DNA of 5,573 bases from Bacteroidota bacterium (GTDB taxonomy: Bacteria > Bacteroidota > Bacteroidia > Chitinophagales > Chitinophagaceae), in assembly GCA_028875955.1 (NCBI GenBank), contig JAGWTX010000183.1:1-5573 (forward strand), given 5' to 3'. A program made the position numbers and the translations under genes. The notes below the pieces were generated by a model. The model was not told where the DNA came from and ran no database searches. It saw nothing but the letters and a program-made list of their open reading frames with translations. Positions 1 to 5,475 of the stretch are shown here, piece by piece. Within the stretch, counting starts at the first letter, position 1, and the number at the start of each line of letters is the position of its first letter.

Positions 1-14
1 ATTTCTATGTTCAT
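1..14 (-). CDS. Possible 5' end of a further minus-strand gene (partial)
   Basis: An ATG at 14-12 on the minus strand opens a frame reading Met-Asn-Ile-Glu before the window ends. It lies 85 bases after the osmC-like stop codon and on the same strand, so it could be the next gene of the cluster. No Shine-Dalgarno sequence is visible, but several neighbours lack one too. The same frame extends upstream to a stop at 77-75 and includes GTG codons, so the true start is uncertain. Four codons are far too few to name a product. It could also be chance. Confidence 0.2.
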
Positions 15-99
15 TGTTTTCGTTTTGTGTGGATTGCCCACCTGTGAACCGATACATTGATAACAACACACCGGCTATTCTGTTCACATTACCGGAAGA

Positions 100-480
100 T
101 CAGGCAATATGGCTGTTGATCTCAATTTCACCGAGTAAGGATTTGGAAACCGGACAGGATTTGGCGATTTGTAACATCCTTTCCCGCTGTGTTTCATCAA
201 TTTCACCACTAATGGCTATTTCCCGGGTAAAAATGGTTTTGCTGTCTGCTCTTTCCAAACTCACTAAAACGGTAATGCCCGTAACCTTCCAGTTTTTCCT
301 GTCGGCATACATCCGCAAAGTGATAGCCGTACAACTGGCCAGTGAGGCTTCCAGAATGCTGTCGGGTGCCGGGCCGGTATCTTCGCCTCCCATATCAGCA
401 GGTTCATCAGCTATGAATGCGTGGGTACCATTGGTAATTTGCACCTGGTAGTGTGCGGCAGCGATACTGGCTTTTGTCAT
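100..480 (-). CDS. OsmC family protein (peroxiredoxin-like)
   Basis: This 126-residue protein matches the OsmC/Ohr fold. The two hallmark cysteines are present: Cys50 in the segment LEASLASCTAITLRMYA, at the start of the long central helix, and Cys109 in AKSCPVSKSL. In the family these form the thiol pair that reduces organic hydroperoxides or related electrophiles in the cytoplasm. The short length and the spacing of the second cysteine fit the general OsmC/YhfA-like group better than classical Ohr, so the exact substrate is unknown. The ATG at 480 lies 9 bases after the doxX-like stop, with no clear Shine-Dalgarno sequence, so it is probably co-transcribed with the upstream genes. It is the last clear gene of the MarR-linked cluster. 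The family call is secure; the peroxidase role is by family inference. Confidence 0.9.
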   Translation of the reverse strand: MTKASIAAAHYQVQITNGTHAFIADEPADMGGEDTGPAPDSILEASLASCTAITLRMYADRKNWKVTGITVLVSLERADSKTIFTREIAISGEIDETQRERMLQIAKSCPVSKSLLGEIEINSHIA

Positions 481-489
481 ATAAGTAGA

Positions 490-873
490 TTAAGCGATTG
501 CAAGGCGGTCTTTCACGATACCCAGGTATTTATCTTTTAACTGGTAAATAGCCAATCCGTTCAAAATCACCATCAGTATACCGATTCCGGGTTGTTGTGC
601 AATCAGTAATTCAAACAAAAGAATGTTTACGGTAATCGGGGCAATCAGTATTAATGCCAATGCCCTTGTTTTCGGCACCAGCATACCCAAACCCAAAGTT
701 AGTTCCAAAACTTTCACTACTAACAGAAAGCGGGTGGTAAATAATACACCGGCAAAAGTTCCTGCATTACCGGCCATCGGCGGCATGGTAATAAAATGGA
801 AAAAATAATTTGACCCGAATATGAGGTAGATCAATGCCAGCAGGTATACCGGCAGTTTTTGTATTGTTTTCAT
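490..873 (-). CDS. DoxX-like small integral membrane protein
   Basis: The product has 127 residues and is strongly hydrophobic, with about four predicted membrane segments at roughly residues 8-27, 40-63, 69-91 and 95-112. The first helix carries the pattern LIYLIFGSNYFFHF and the second ends VKVLELTLGLGMLVP, both typical of DoxX/DoxD-like proteins. The family is usually found in the inner membrane. Members are associated with quinone or thiosulfate oxidation and with oxidative stress complexes, but most, including this subgroup, have no proven function. It begins with ATG at 873, 64 bases after the yceI-like stop, with only a weak purine stretch upstream, and lies 9 bases before the osmC-like gene. 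A GC-rich hairpin sits in its leader. Family assignment is good; role is unknown. Confidence 0.8.
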   Translation of the reverse strand: MKTIQKLPVYLLALIYLIFGSNYFFHFITMPPMAGNAGTFAGVLFTTRFLLVVKVLELTLGLGMLVPKTRALALILIAPITVNILLFELLIAQQPGIGILMVILNGLAIYQLKDKYLGIVKDRLAIA

Positions 874-888
874 GTGTAATGCTTTAGT

Positions 889-912
889 AAACCCGGAACA
901 AATCCGGGGTTT
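889..912. other. GC-rich hairpin between yceI-like and doxX-like genes
   Basis: An inverted repeat pairs 889-897 (AAACCCGGA) with 903-912 (TCCGGGGTTT) around a 5-base loop, with one bulged G. On the minus strand, the direction of the genes, it is followed by ACTAAAG and not by a U-run, so it is a poor intrinsic terminator there. It could stabilise the 3' end of the yceI message or modulate read-through into doxX. On the plus strand it is followed by TTTTGTT, but no plus-strand gene needs it. Confidence 0.5.
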
Positions 913-937
913 TGTTAAAATATATGTTCCAAACGCA

Positions 938-1465
938 CTAAGCCTGTTTAATCATCTGAACTGATAAATGCAGTTTTACATCATCACTTACCATTACGCC
1001 ACCTGCTTCGGTTACAGCGCTCCAGGTAAGGCCAAATGCTGAACGGCTGATTTTGCCATTGATCTCAAAACCCGATTTAACCTGGCCATAAGGATCCGTC
1101 ATGGTACCGCCAAATTCAACCGCCAGTTCAACGGTTTTGGTAATATCACGAATGGTAAGATCGCCGGTTAATACATAGTCTTCGGCAGTTTTTTTGCTAA
1201 GACTTTTGGATACAAAACTGAGTTTCGGAAATTTCTCCGCTGAAAAGAAATCATCACTTTTCAGGTGGCCATCACGCTGTTCGTTATTGGTAGAGATACT
1301 GTTTACATCCGCTTCAAAGGAAATTTTTGCATCGCTGAAATCAGCGGCTTCGCTTTCCATGTTTGCATCAAATTTTGTAAAGCTACCTGTCACATTGGTG
1401 ATCATCAGGTGTTTTACCTTGAATGTGATTTCACTGTGTGCTGCGTCGATTTTGTAAGTTGACAT
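938..1465 (-). CDS. YceI family lipid-binding-like protein, no signal peptide
   Basis: The product is 175 residues, the usual size of the single YceI domain. It opens with the characteristic YKIDAAHSEITFKVKHLMITNVTGSF and carries the conserved GDLTIRDITKTVELAVEFGG segment at about 120-140 and FGLTWSAV at about 148-155. YceI proteins form a lipocalin-like beta-barrel that binds long isoprenoid or quinone-type lipids in the structures known. Escherichia coli YceI is periplasmic, but here the protein starts directly with the barrel sequence and has no signal peptide, so a cytoplasmic location is expected. The ATG at 1465 follows a 98-base gap after the pirin gene. That gap is purine-rich on the coding strand, with neither a Shine-Dalgarno sequence nor a terminator visible. 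A function in handling lipid-soluble stress compounds is inferred, not shown. Confidence 0.92.
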   Translation of the reverse strand: MSTYKIDAAHSEITFKVKHLMITNVTGSFTKFDANMESEAADFSDAKISFEADVNSISTNNEQRDGHLKSDDFFSAEKFPKLSFVSKSLSKKTAEDYVLTGDLTIRDITKTVELAVEFGGTMTDPYGQVKSGFEINGKISRSAFGLTWSAVTEAGGVMVSDDVKLHLSVQMIKQA

Positions 1466-1563
1466 TTTTTTTGTTTTAAGATTGTTTGAAAATGATTGCT
1501 TTTTTTATGTTTCGGTTTGACTTGTTTTTCTCTTTCCTTGTGGTTAAAAAACACTTATTATTT

Positions 1564-2439
1564 TTAGTCCTCTTCAATCAGAACCCCCATTTTTCCCATC
1601 TGGTAATCCCGGAAGGCTTCCATCAGTTCTGTCTGGTTGTTCATGACAAACGGACCATGAGAAGCAACGGGTTCATTCAGGGGTTCACCGGTTCCGATAA
1701 ACAAACGGGTGTCTTCCAGCGCTTCGATGCTAAAGCCTTCCCCATCCTTGTTGAAAACAGCAACATAGAAGGCATCCACTTCCCCGTCGCCAGTAACTGA
1801 AATCCTGCCTTCCATCACATATAGAAAAGCGTTGTGACTGGCAGGTATGGGAAAGGTATAACGGGCTCCTTTTTTCATTTCCACGGTAAATGTGTTTACC
1901 GCCGAAAGGGTATGGATCGGGCCTTTTGTACCCTTCAGTTCGCCCGCAACAACCTGTATGGTGGTTAATCCGTCTTCTGATTGGATGACAGGCGTATCTT
2001 CTGCTGACAGTGGCTGATAGGAAGGTGTATCCATCTTATGCCGGGCAGGTGTGTTCACCCATAATTGAATCAGTTCCTGTCTGCCACCGATATCGTGTAT
2101 ATCGATGGGCGGTCTTTCGCTGTGTATCACACCCATTCCTGCATTCATCCACTGCGTTCCGCCTGCATACACAATATGGCTGTTACCCCTGCTGTCGCGA
2201 TGATGCACCCCGCCTTTGAATATGAAACTCACGGGTGAAAAGCCCCGGTGCGGATGGGGACCCACACCGGCATGTCTGGGTTCGATGTGTTGCGGCACTT
2301 TCACATCGGCATGATGCAGTAAGAGAAAGGGATCGATCTGTTCAGCCTTGGCAGAAGGGAAGGGCTGCCGGATCGGGAAGCCGCCCATATCCATGGGTTG
2401 GGCATATAAAACCGATTTTATGGATCTGTTTGTTTTCAT
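1564..2439 (-). CDS. Pirin family protein (longer, about 290-residue type)
   Basis: This is a bicupin of the pirin family, 291 residues from the chosen start. The N-terminal cupin has the metal-binding set His62 and His64 in PHPHRG, and His106 and Glu108 in GMGVIHSERP. This is the His-His-His-Glu pattern of iron-binding pirins. The C-terminal cupin (about 175-265) and a pirin C-terminal tail complete the family layout. Known relatives act as quercetin 2,3-dioxygenases or as redox-sensing iron proteins; the substrate here is unknown. I chose the ATG at 2439 over an in-frame TTG at 2445. An AGGAGG lies 7 bases before the ATG but only 1 base before the TTG. The start follows the upstream pirin stop by 2 bases (TGATCATG), which indicates translational coupling. 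Confidence 0.93.
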   Translation of the reverse strand: MKTNRSIKSVLYAQPMDMGGFPIRQPFPSAKAEQIDPFLLLHHADVKVPQHIEPRHAGVGPHPHRGFSPVSFIFKGGVHHRDSRGNSHIVYAGGTQWMNAGMGVIHSERPPIDIHDIGGRQELIQLWVNTPARHKMDTPSYQPLSAEDTPVIQSEDGLTTIQVVAGELKGTKGPIHTLSAVNTFTVEMKKGARYTFPIPASHNAFLYVMEGRISVTGDGEVDAFYVAVFNKDGEGFSIEALEDTRLFIGTGEPLNEPVASHGPFVMNNQTELMEAFRDYQMGKMGVLIEED

Positions 2440-2441
2440 GA

Positions 2442-3161
2442 TCAATCCTCCTGTATTTTCATCGGTACTTCAATCAATAGTATTTCCGCATCAGTTGCTG
2501 CCTGTATGGAAAGATGGTCTGTTTCAGAAATGCCCAATCCATCCCGGGTCTCTACGGCCTGTTCATTGATGGTCAGGTTTCCATTGAGTACAAATACATA
2601 TACCCCGTTCCCTTCCTTGTGCAGCTGGTAGGTTGTGGCATGGTCTTTTGAAAATTTTCCCAGGGTAAACCAGGCATCCTGGTTTATCCAGACTGCATTT
2701 GCATCATCGGGTGCAACCACAGTAAGCAGTTGGTTGTTCCTGTTTTCCGGAGCGAAACTTTTCTGCTCATAACGGGGTTCGATATTCCTTTCCTTTGGCA
2801 ACACCCAGATCTGCAGGAATTTTACTTCCTTATCGTGGTTCGCATTCATTTCACTGTGAACTATCCCACTGCCGGCGCTCATGATCTGAACATCGTTCTG
2901 ACGGATGATCTTATCCCTGCCGGTACTGTCTTTGTGGTGCAGGTCACCGGATAAGGGTATGGATACGATTTCCATATTGTCGTGCGGGTGTTTGGAAAAA
3001 CCCATGCCCTGTTTTACGGTATCGTCATTCAAAACCCGCAATGCCCCGAAATGTACCCGATCGGGGTTATAATAATTACCAAAACTGAAAGTGTGATAGC
3101 TGTTGAGCCAGCCGAAATTGGCATGACCCCTGGTAGCAGCTTTATGTAAGATCGTTTTCAT
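2442..3161 (-). CDS. Pirin family protein (YhhW-like, about 240-residue type)
   Basis: This 239-residue pirin is close in length and layout to Escherichia coli YhhW, a quercetinase. The N-terminus RGHANFGWLNSYHTFSFGNYY with DPRVHFG-like context is the usual signature of this subgroup. Metal ligands are visible as His58 and His60 (SKHPHDNMEI) and His102 and Glu104 (GSGIVHSEMN). The second cupin covers about residues 145-235. As a cytoplasmic Fe(II)-type bicupin it is likely to oxidise a flavonoid- or quinone-like compound, but the substrate is only inferred. The ATG at 3161 is preceded by AAGGAG at 5-base spacing, one of the two strong ribosome sites in the cluster. A perfect palindrome (3179-3198) lies 17 bases upstream, pointing to control by the adjacent MarR protein. 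Confidence 0.93.
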   Translation of the reverse strand: MKTILHKAATRGHANFGWLNSYHTFSFGNYYNPDRVHFGALRVLNDDTVKQGMGFSKHPHDNMEIVSIPLSGDLHHKDSTGRDKIIRQNDVQIMSAGSGIVHSEMNANHDKEVKFLQIWVLPKERNIEPRYEQKSFAPENRNNQLLTVVAPDDANAVWINQDAWFTLGKFSKDHATTYQLHKEGNGVYVFVLNGNLTINEQAVETRDGLGISETDHLSIQAATDAEILLIEVPMKIQED

Positions 3162-3178
3162 ATTGACTCCTTTTATTT

Positions 3179-3198
3179 ATACATGTACATACATGTAT
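3179..3198. promoter_or_regulatory. Operator-like palindrome upstream of the pirin genes
   Basis: The sequence is ATACATGTA-CA-TACATGTAT, a perfect 9-bp inverted repeat with a 2-base centre, typical in size for a MarR dimer site. It shares the 12-base core ATGTACATACAT (3183-3194) with the palindrome in front of the marR gene, so both are likely bound by the same regulator. It lies between the marR stop and the pirin ribosome site, where bound protein would block transcription initiation or read-through. No clear TAnnTTTG box is visible here, so whether a separate promoter exists is open. Confidence 0.8.
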
Positions 3199-3212
3199 TT
3201 GTTTAAAAAAAA

Positions 3213-3671
3213 CTAACTTTCTTTTATCCTTACTTTTTCAAGTAATGCATTGAGCGAGCAGGCTTCCCTTTCTTCCAGGATCATGGATCCCTCAATCACT
3301 TCATTTATCACCCGGGTACTTGCTTCCAGCAAGGTAATCCCGCCCTGTGTCAGGGTGATCACCGTTTCACGCTTGTCCAACTGTGAAGTGGCTCTTTTTA
3401 CCAGCTTCTTGATCTCAAGCCTGTCGATTATCCGGGGTACGTTTGAGCTTTTCTCAATCATACGTTCTGCAATGTCCCTGACACACATCTGGTCCGGATA
3501 CTTTCCCTTCAATATGCGCAACACATTGTACTGCTCGTGGGTTAATCCAAACTCCTTCAGCTCCTTGCTCATGATCGTCTTTAACCACCAGGCCGTATAC
3601 AAAATATTTAATCCTGCCTTATGCACTTCGCTTTTGAATTTATTGCTTTTTATGGCCTGTTCTAATTTCAC
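3213..3671 (-). CDS. MarR family transcriptional regulator
   Basis: The product has 152 residues and the MarR winged-helix layout. An N-terminal dimer helix (about 5-40) is followed by the helix-turn-helix at about 45-95 (FGLTHEQYNVLRILKG, then VRDIAERMIEKSSNVPRIIDRLEIKKLV). The wing carries DKRE (99-102, the family's DxR motif), and C-terminal dimer helices follow (about 115-150). Such proteins act as dimers that repress until a small ligand or oxidant releases them. Two cysteines, Cys63 at the HTH entry and Cys138, could in principle sense oxidants. The start is a GTG at 3671. The N-terminus MKLEQAIKSNKF resembles Bacteroidetes relatives from memory, supporting this start, yet no Shine-Dalgarno precedes it and the promoter -7 box ends only 4 bases upstream. 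It is the first gene of the cluster and probably represses itself and the pirin operon. Confidence 0.9.
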   Translation of the reverse strand: MKLEQAIKSNKFKSEVHKAGLNILYTAWWLKTIMSKELKEFGLTHEQYNVLRILKGKYPDQMCVRDIAERMIEKSSNVPRIIDRLEIKKLVKRATSQLDKRETVITLTQGGITLLEASTRVINEVIEGSMILEEREACSLNALLEKVRIKES

Positions 3672-3675
3672 AACA

Positions 3676-3707
3676 CAAATGTATGTACATACATCTAATT
3701 TTCCAAA
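3676..3707 (-). promoter_or_regulatory. Bacteroidetes-type promoter of the marR gene
   Basis: On the minus strand a TTTG (-33 box, 3707-3704) is followed after exactly 20 bases by TACATTTG (-7 box, 3683-3676). This matches the Bacteroidetes primary sigma consensus TTTG / TAnnTTTG and its usual spacing. The -7 box ends 4 bases before the GTG start, so transcription should begin at or right next to the start codon. The palindromic operator covers the spacer and part of the -7 box. Confidence 0.7.
3679..3694. promoter_or_regulatory. Operator-like palindrome upstream of marR
   Basis: ATGTATGTACATACAT is a perfect 16-bp palindrome. It overlaps the -7 box and spacer of the marR promoter, the expected place for autorepression. 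It shares the 12-base core ATGTACATACAT (3683-3694) with the second palindrome about 500 bp downstream. Confidence 0.8.
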
Positions 3708-3715
3708 TCTTTTTT

Positions 3716-3750
3716 AAAAAAAACAATCCCCTGCTGTCGGGCAGGGGATT
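3716..3750 (-). terminator. Intrinsic terminator of the SurA-like gene
   Basis: On the minus strand a perfect 10-bp stem (AATCCCCTGC, 3750-3741, pairing with GCAGGGGATT, 3734-3725) closes a 6-base loop. One base later a run of eight T follows (3723-3716). It starts 25 bases after the surA-like stop codon. It separates that gene from the MarR cluster; the U-run ends only about 8 bases before the marR -33 box. Confidence 0.93.
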
Positions 3751-3775
3751 ATCGGGTGCAGCATGCAGCTATCTT

Positions 3776-5173
3776 TTACTTATTGCCAACCAATTCGGCT
3801 GATTTCCGCCAGTCGTCCAGGCTTTTACAATGGGCAAACTGCTTATCGATGGAAATATAATAGGTGGGGATATGTTCTTTAAACCATTTTTCCAGCACCG
3901 TACTCTTTTTCTCATCCATCGCACGTTTGGCAACACGGTCATAGTCTTCCTTTAAATTCTCCCTGTGCGGCTCGGTACGGTTACGGAGATAGACAAGTCT
4001 TACTGTCTGATTACCCCTTTCATCCTTGTACACCTGTGGTTCAGAATAATCACCTGGTTTGAGGTTTTTGAGCAAGACCACCACATCCTTATCCAACTGA
4101 TCAATGGTCAGAAACGTAGTGCTTGCGCCCTGTGCATCCCTTCCGGAAAGCGCACCTGCACTGAATTTGCTGTTTTCATCGTCGCTGTATTTGTTAACCG
4201 CCGCACCAAAACTTAATTTACCGGCTACCAATTGTTTACGGACCGAATCCAGCTTATTGACAGCCAGTTTGATCTCATCATCGGTTACCGGAGGAATCCG
4301 CAGGATATGTTTTACGATGGCTTCATCGCCGGAACGGCTGACCATCATAATGATATGCAGACCGAATTTTGATTTGATCACCGGGGAAATCTGTCCTTCC
4401 TTCAAACGGAAAGATGCTGCTAAAAAAGCGGGATCCCAGGAGCCCTTGTCATTGCGGTTCAGGGTGTATTGTCCTCCATTCTCTTTCACAGCCGGGTCTT
4501 CACTATACAGTTTGGCCAGCTGGTCAAATTTGGCAGGACCCCCTTCCTCGGCCTGTTTGCGGTAGTCATACAATTGTTTGGTGATATAATCCTCCACATC
4601 CTTATTGGCCTTGGGATGGATCACGATCTGGCTTACTTCCACTTCACTTTCATAAAAAGGGAGACTGTCTTTCGGAATCTTGTTATAAAAGGCTTTTACT
4701 TCGGTTGGAGTGATCTTGATGGCATCCACGATCTTTTTCTGCATTTCCTCGGCCAGTTTCTTTTCGCGGAAACCATCCCTGAAATCTTCTTTGATCTGGT
4801 AAACGGTCTTGCCGGCAATTTCTTCCAGGATATCTTTGGAACCATATTGCTGGATAAACATACGGATCTGGTTATCCAGTTCCGCATCAATCTCTTCCTC
4901 ACTTACATGAATGGAGTCTTTCTGCGCCTGCAATACCAGGGCTTTCCTGATCAGCTGCCCCTCCATGACCTGGCAATCCGATGGAACAATTGCATTATCC
5001 TGGCCCTGTGCCGCCCTGCGATAATCGGCCAGTGCATTCTGGATATCCGATTGCAGAATGATCTTATCGCCTACCTGGCCCACAATCTTGTCTGCCACCA
5101 CTTTCTTGGCCTGTGCCCCCGCGGTAAACACCATCCCCCCAAAAACCGTAATAACCAACAATAAATGCTTCAT
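3776..5173 (-). CDS. SurA-like periplasmic peptidyl-prolyl cis-trans isomerase/chaperone
   Basis: From the ATG at 5173 the protein has 465 residues, slightly longer than Escherichia coli SurA (428). A signal peptide (MKHLLLVITVFGGMVFTAGAQA) predicts export with cleavage after residue 22. The segment VVADKIVGQVGDKIILQSDI is the typical start of the SurA N-terminal chaperone domain (about 25-155). A first parvulin domain spans about 175-280, with the end motif KSKFGLHIIMMVSR, and a more divergent second one about 285-398. A C-terminal helix (about 402-440) completes the fold. SurA proteins escort outer-membrane proteins through the periplasm. An in-frame TTG at 5182 is possible, but the ATG is better placed. 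A TATTTTTG box (5197-5190) lies 16 bases upstream. The gene stands alone, bounded downstream by a strong terminator. Confidence 0.93.
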   Translation of the reverse strand: MKHLLLVITVFGGMVFTAGAQAKKVVADKIVGQVGDKIILQSDIQNALADYRRAAQGQDNAIVPSDCQVMEGQLIRKALVLQAQKDSIHVSEEEIDAELDNQIRMFIQQYGSKDILEEIAGKTVYQIKEDFRDGFREKKLAEEMQKKIVDAIKITPTEVKAFYNKIPKDSLPFYESEVEVSQIVIHPKANKDVEDYITKQLYDYRKQAEEGGPAKFDQLAKLYSEDPAVKENGGQYTLNRNDKGSWDPAFLAASFRLKEGQISPVIKSKFGLHIIMMVSRSGDEAIVKHILRIPPVTDDEIKLAVNKLDSVRKQLVAGKLSFGAAVNKYSDDENSKFSAGALSGRDAQGASTTFLTIDQLDKDVVVLLKNLKPGDYSEPQVYKDERGNQTVRLVYLRNRTEPHRENLKEDYDRVAKRAMDEKKSTVLEKWFKEHIPTYYISIDKQFAHCKSLDDWRKSAELVGNK

Positions 5174-5189
5174 AATTTTCAATAGTAGT

Positions 5190-5197
5190 CAAAAATA
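5190..5197 (-). promoter_or_regulatory. Candidate -7 promoter box of the SurA-like gene
   Basis: TATTTTTG on the minus strand matches the Bacteroidetes -7 consensus TAnnTTTG and lies 16 bases before the ATG. A good TTTG -33 box is not present at the expected distance (the position reads ACTG), so this is a half-supported promoter. Confidence 0.4.
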
Positions 5198-5266
5198 CTT
5201 ATTCAATGCCGTTTTAACAGTCAGTAACCTGCTTTTAACAAAACATAAAAGAGCAGAAGGGATAGG

Positions 5267-5301
5267 TCTGTGGTTTGTGGTTTGTAGTCTTTGGTTTGTC
5301 G
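5267..5301 (+). repeat. Heptamer repeat array, left arm
   Basis: Five consecutive 7-base units follow the pattern T(C/T)T(G/T)T(G/A/C)G: TCTGTGG, TTTGTGG, TTTGTAG, TCTTTGG, TTTGTCG. A degenerate GTGGTTGG continuation follows (5302-5309). The first 28 bases match the reverse complement of the right array (5442-5469) at 25 positions, forming a long inverted repeat around the infB-surA gap. Confidence 0.85.
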
Positions 5302-5350
5302 GTGGTTGGTAGTTGCTTTTTATTTAAAACACCTTCCTGCCAAAACGCAA

Positions 5351-5404
5351 ATGCGCCAAAGACAAATCCAACCACAAATATTGGAGTATTGGTCATTGGC
5401 GCAT
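5351..5404. repeat. Inner inverted repeat with ATTGG units
   Basis: ATGCGCCAAAGAC (5351-5363) is matched in reverse complement by 5392-5404 at 12 of 13 positions, including a perfect 9-bp block (ATGCGCCAA/TTGGCGCAT). The spacer is 28 bases. The right half also holds three ATTGG units at 5380, 5388 and 5395 (spacing 8 and 7). It sits near the middle of the two outer heptamer arrays. Together with them it accounts for most of the gap of about 300 bases between infB and the surA-like gene. Confidence 0.65.
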
Positions 5405-5441
5405 GGGTTTATCTAGTGTTTAGGGAAGAATTATCTTTCAA

Positions 5442-5475
5442 CCACAGACTACAGACTACAAACCACAGACTACTA
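5442..5475 (-). repeat. Heptamer repeat array, right arm, abutting infB stop
   Basis: Read on the minus strand, the array starts within the infB stop codon (TAG-TAG) and continues as TCTGTGG, TTTGTAG, TCTGTAG, TCTGTGG. These are the same 7-base units as the left arm, in opposite orientation. There is therefore no intervening infB 3' untranslated sequence. Confidence 0.85.

Noticed and set aside
15..99. Possible terminator after the osmC-like gene
   Set aside because: Only 4-5 bp stems (CCGG...CCGG, GTGG...CCAC) are present and no T-run follows in the coding direction.
14..451. A 145-codon plus-strand open frame opposite the osmC-like gene
   Set aside because: The minus strand encodes a clear OsmC protein with both cysteines; the plus-strand product is Ser/Leu-rich with no recognisable domain.
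2440..2445. TTG start adding two residues to the longer pirin
   Set aside because: The AGGAGG would be only 1 base from the TTG, but is 7 bases from the ATG at 2439, the normal distance.
3230..3245. Small hairpin TTACTT-TTTC-AAGTAA near the 3' end of marR
   Set aside because: It is AT-rich, lies in coding sequence, and is too far from the later T-run (about 3201-3210 region) to form an intrinsic terminator.
3250..3717. A 155-codon plus-strand open frame opposite marR
   Set aside because: It is antisense to a clear winged-helix regulator and runs through that gene's promoter and operator; no domain is recognisable.
4469..5164. A 231-codon plus-strand open frame antisense to the surA-like gene
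   Set aside because: It lies entirely opposite a well-recognised coding gene, its translation resembles no family I know, and no promoter or ribosome site is seen. It is a shadow of the real gene.
5174..5182. TTG start adding three residues to the SurA-like protein
   Set aside because: The ATG at 5173 gives a standard signal peptide (MKHLLL...) and leaves more room after the candidate -7 box.
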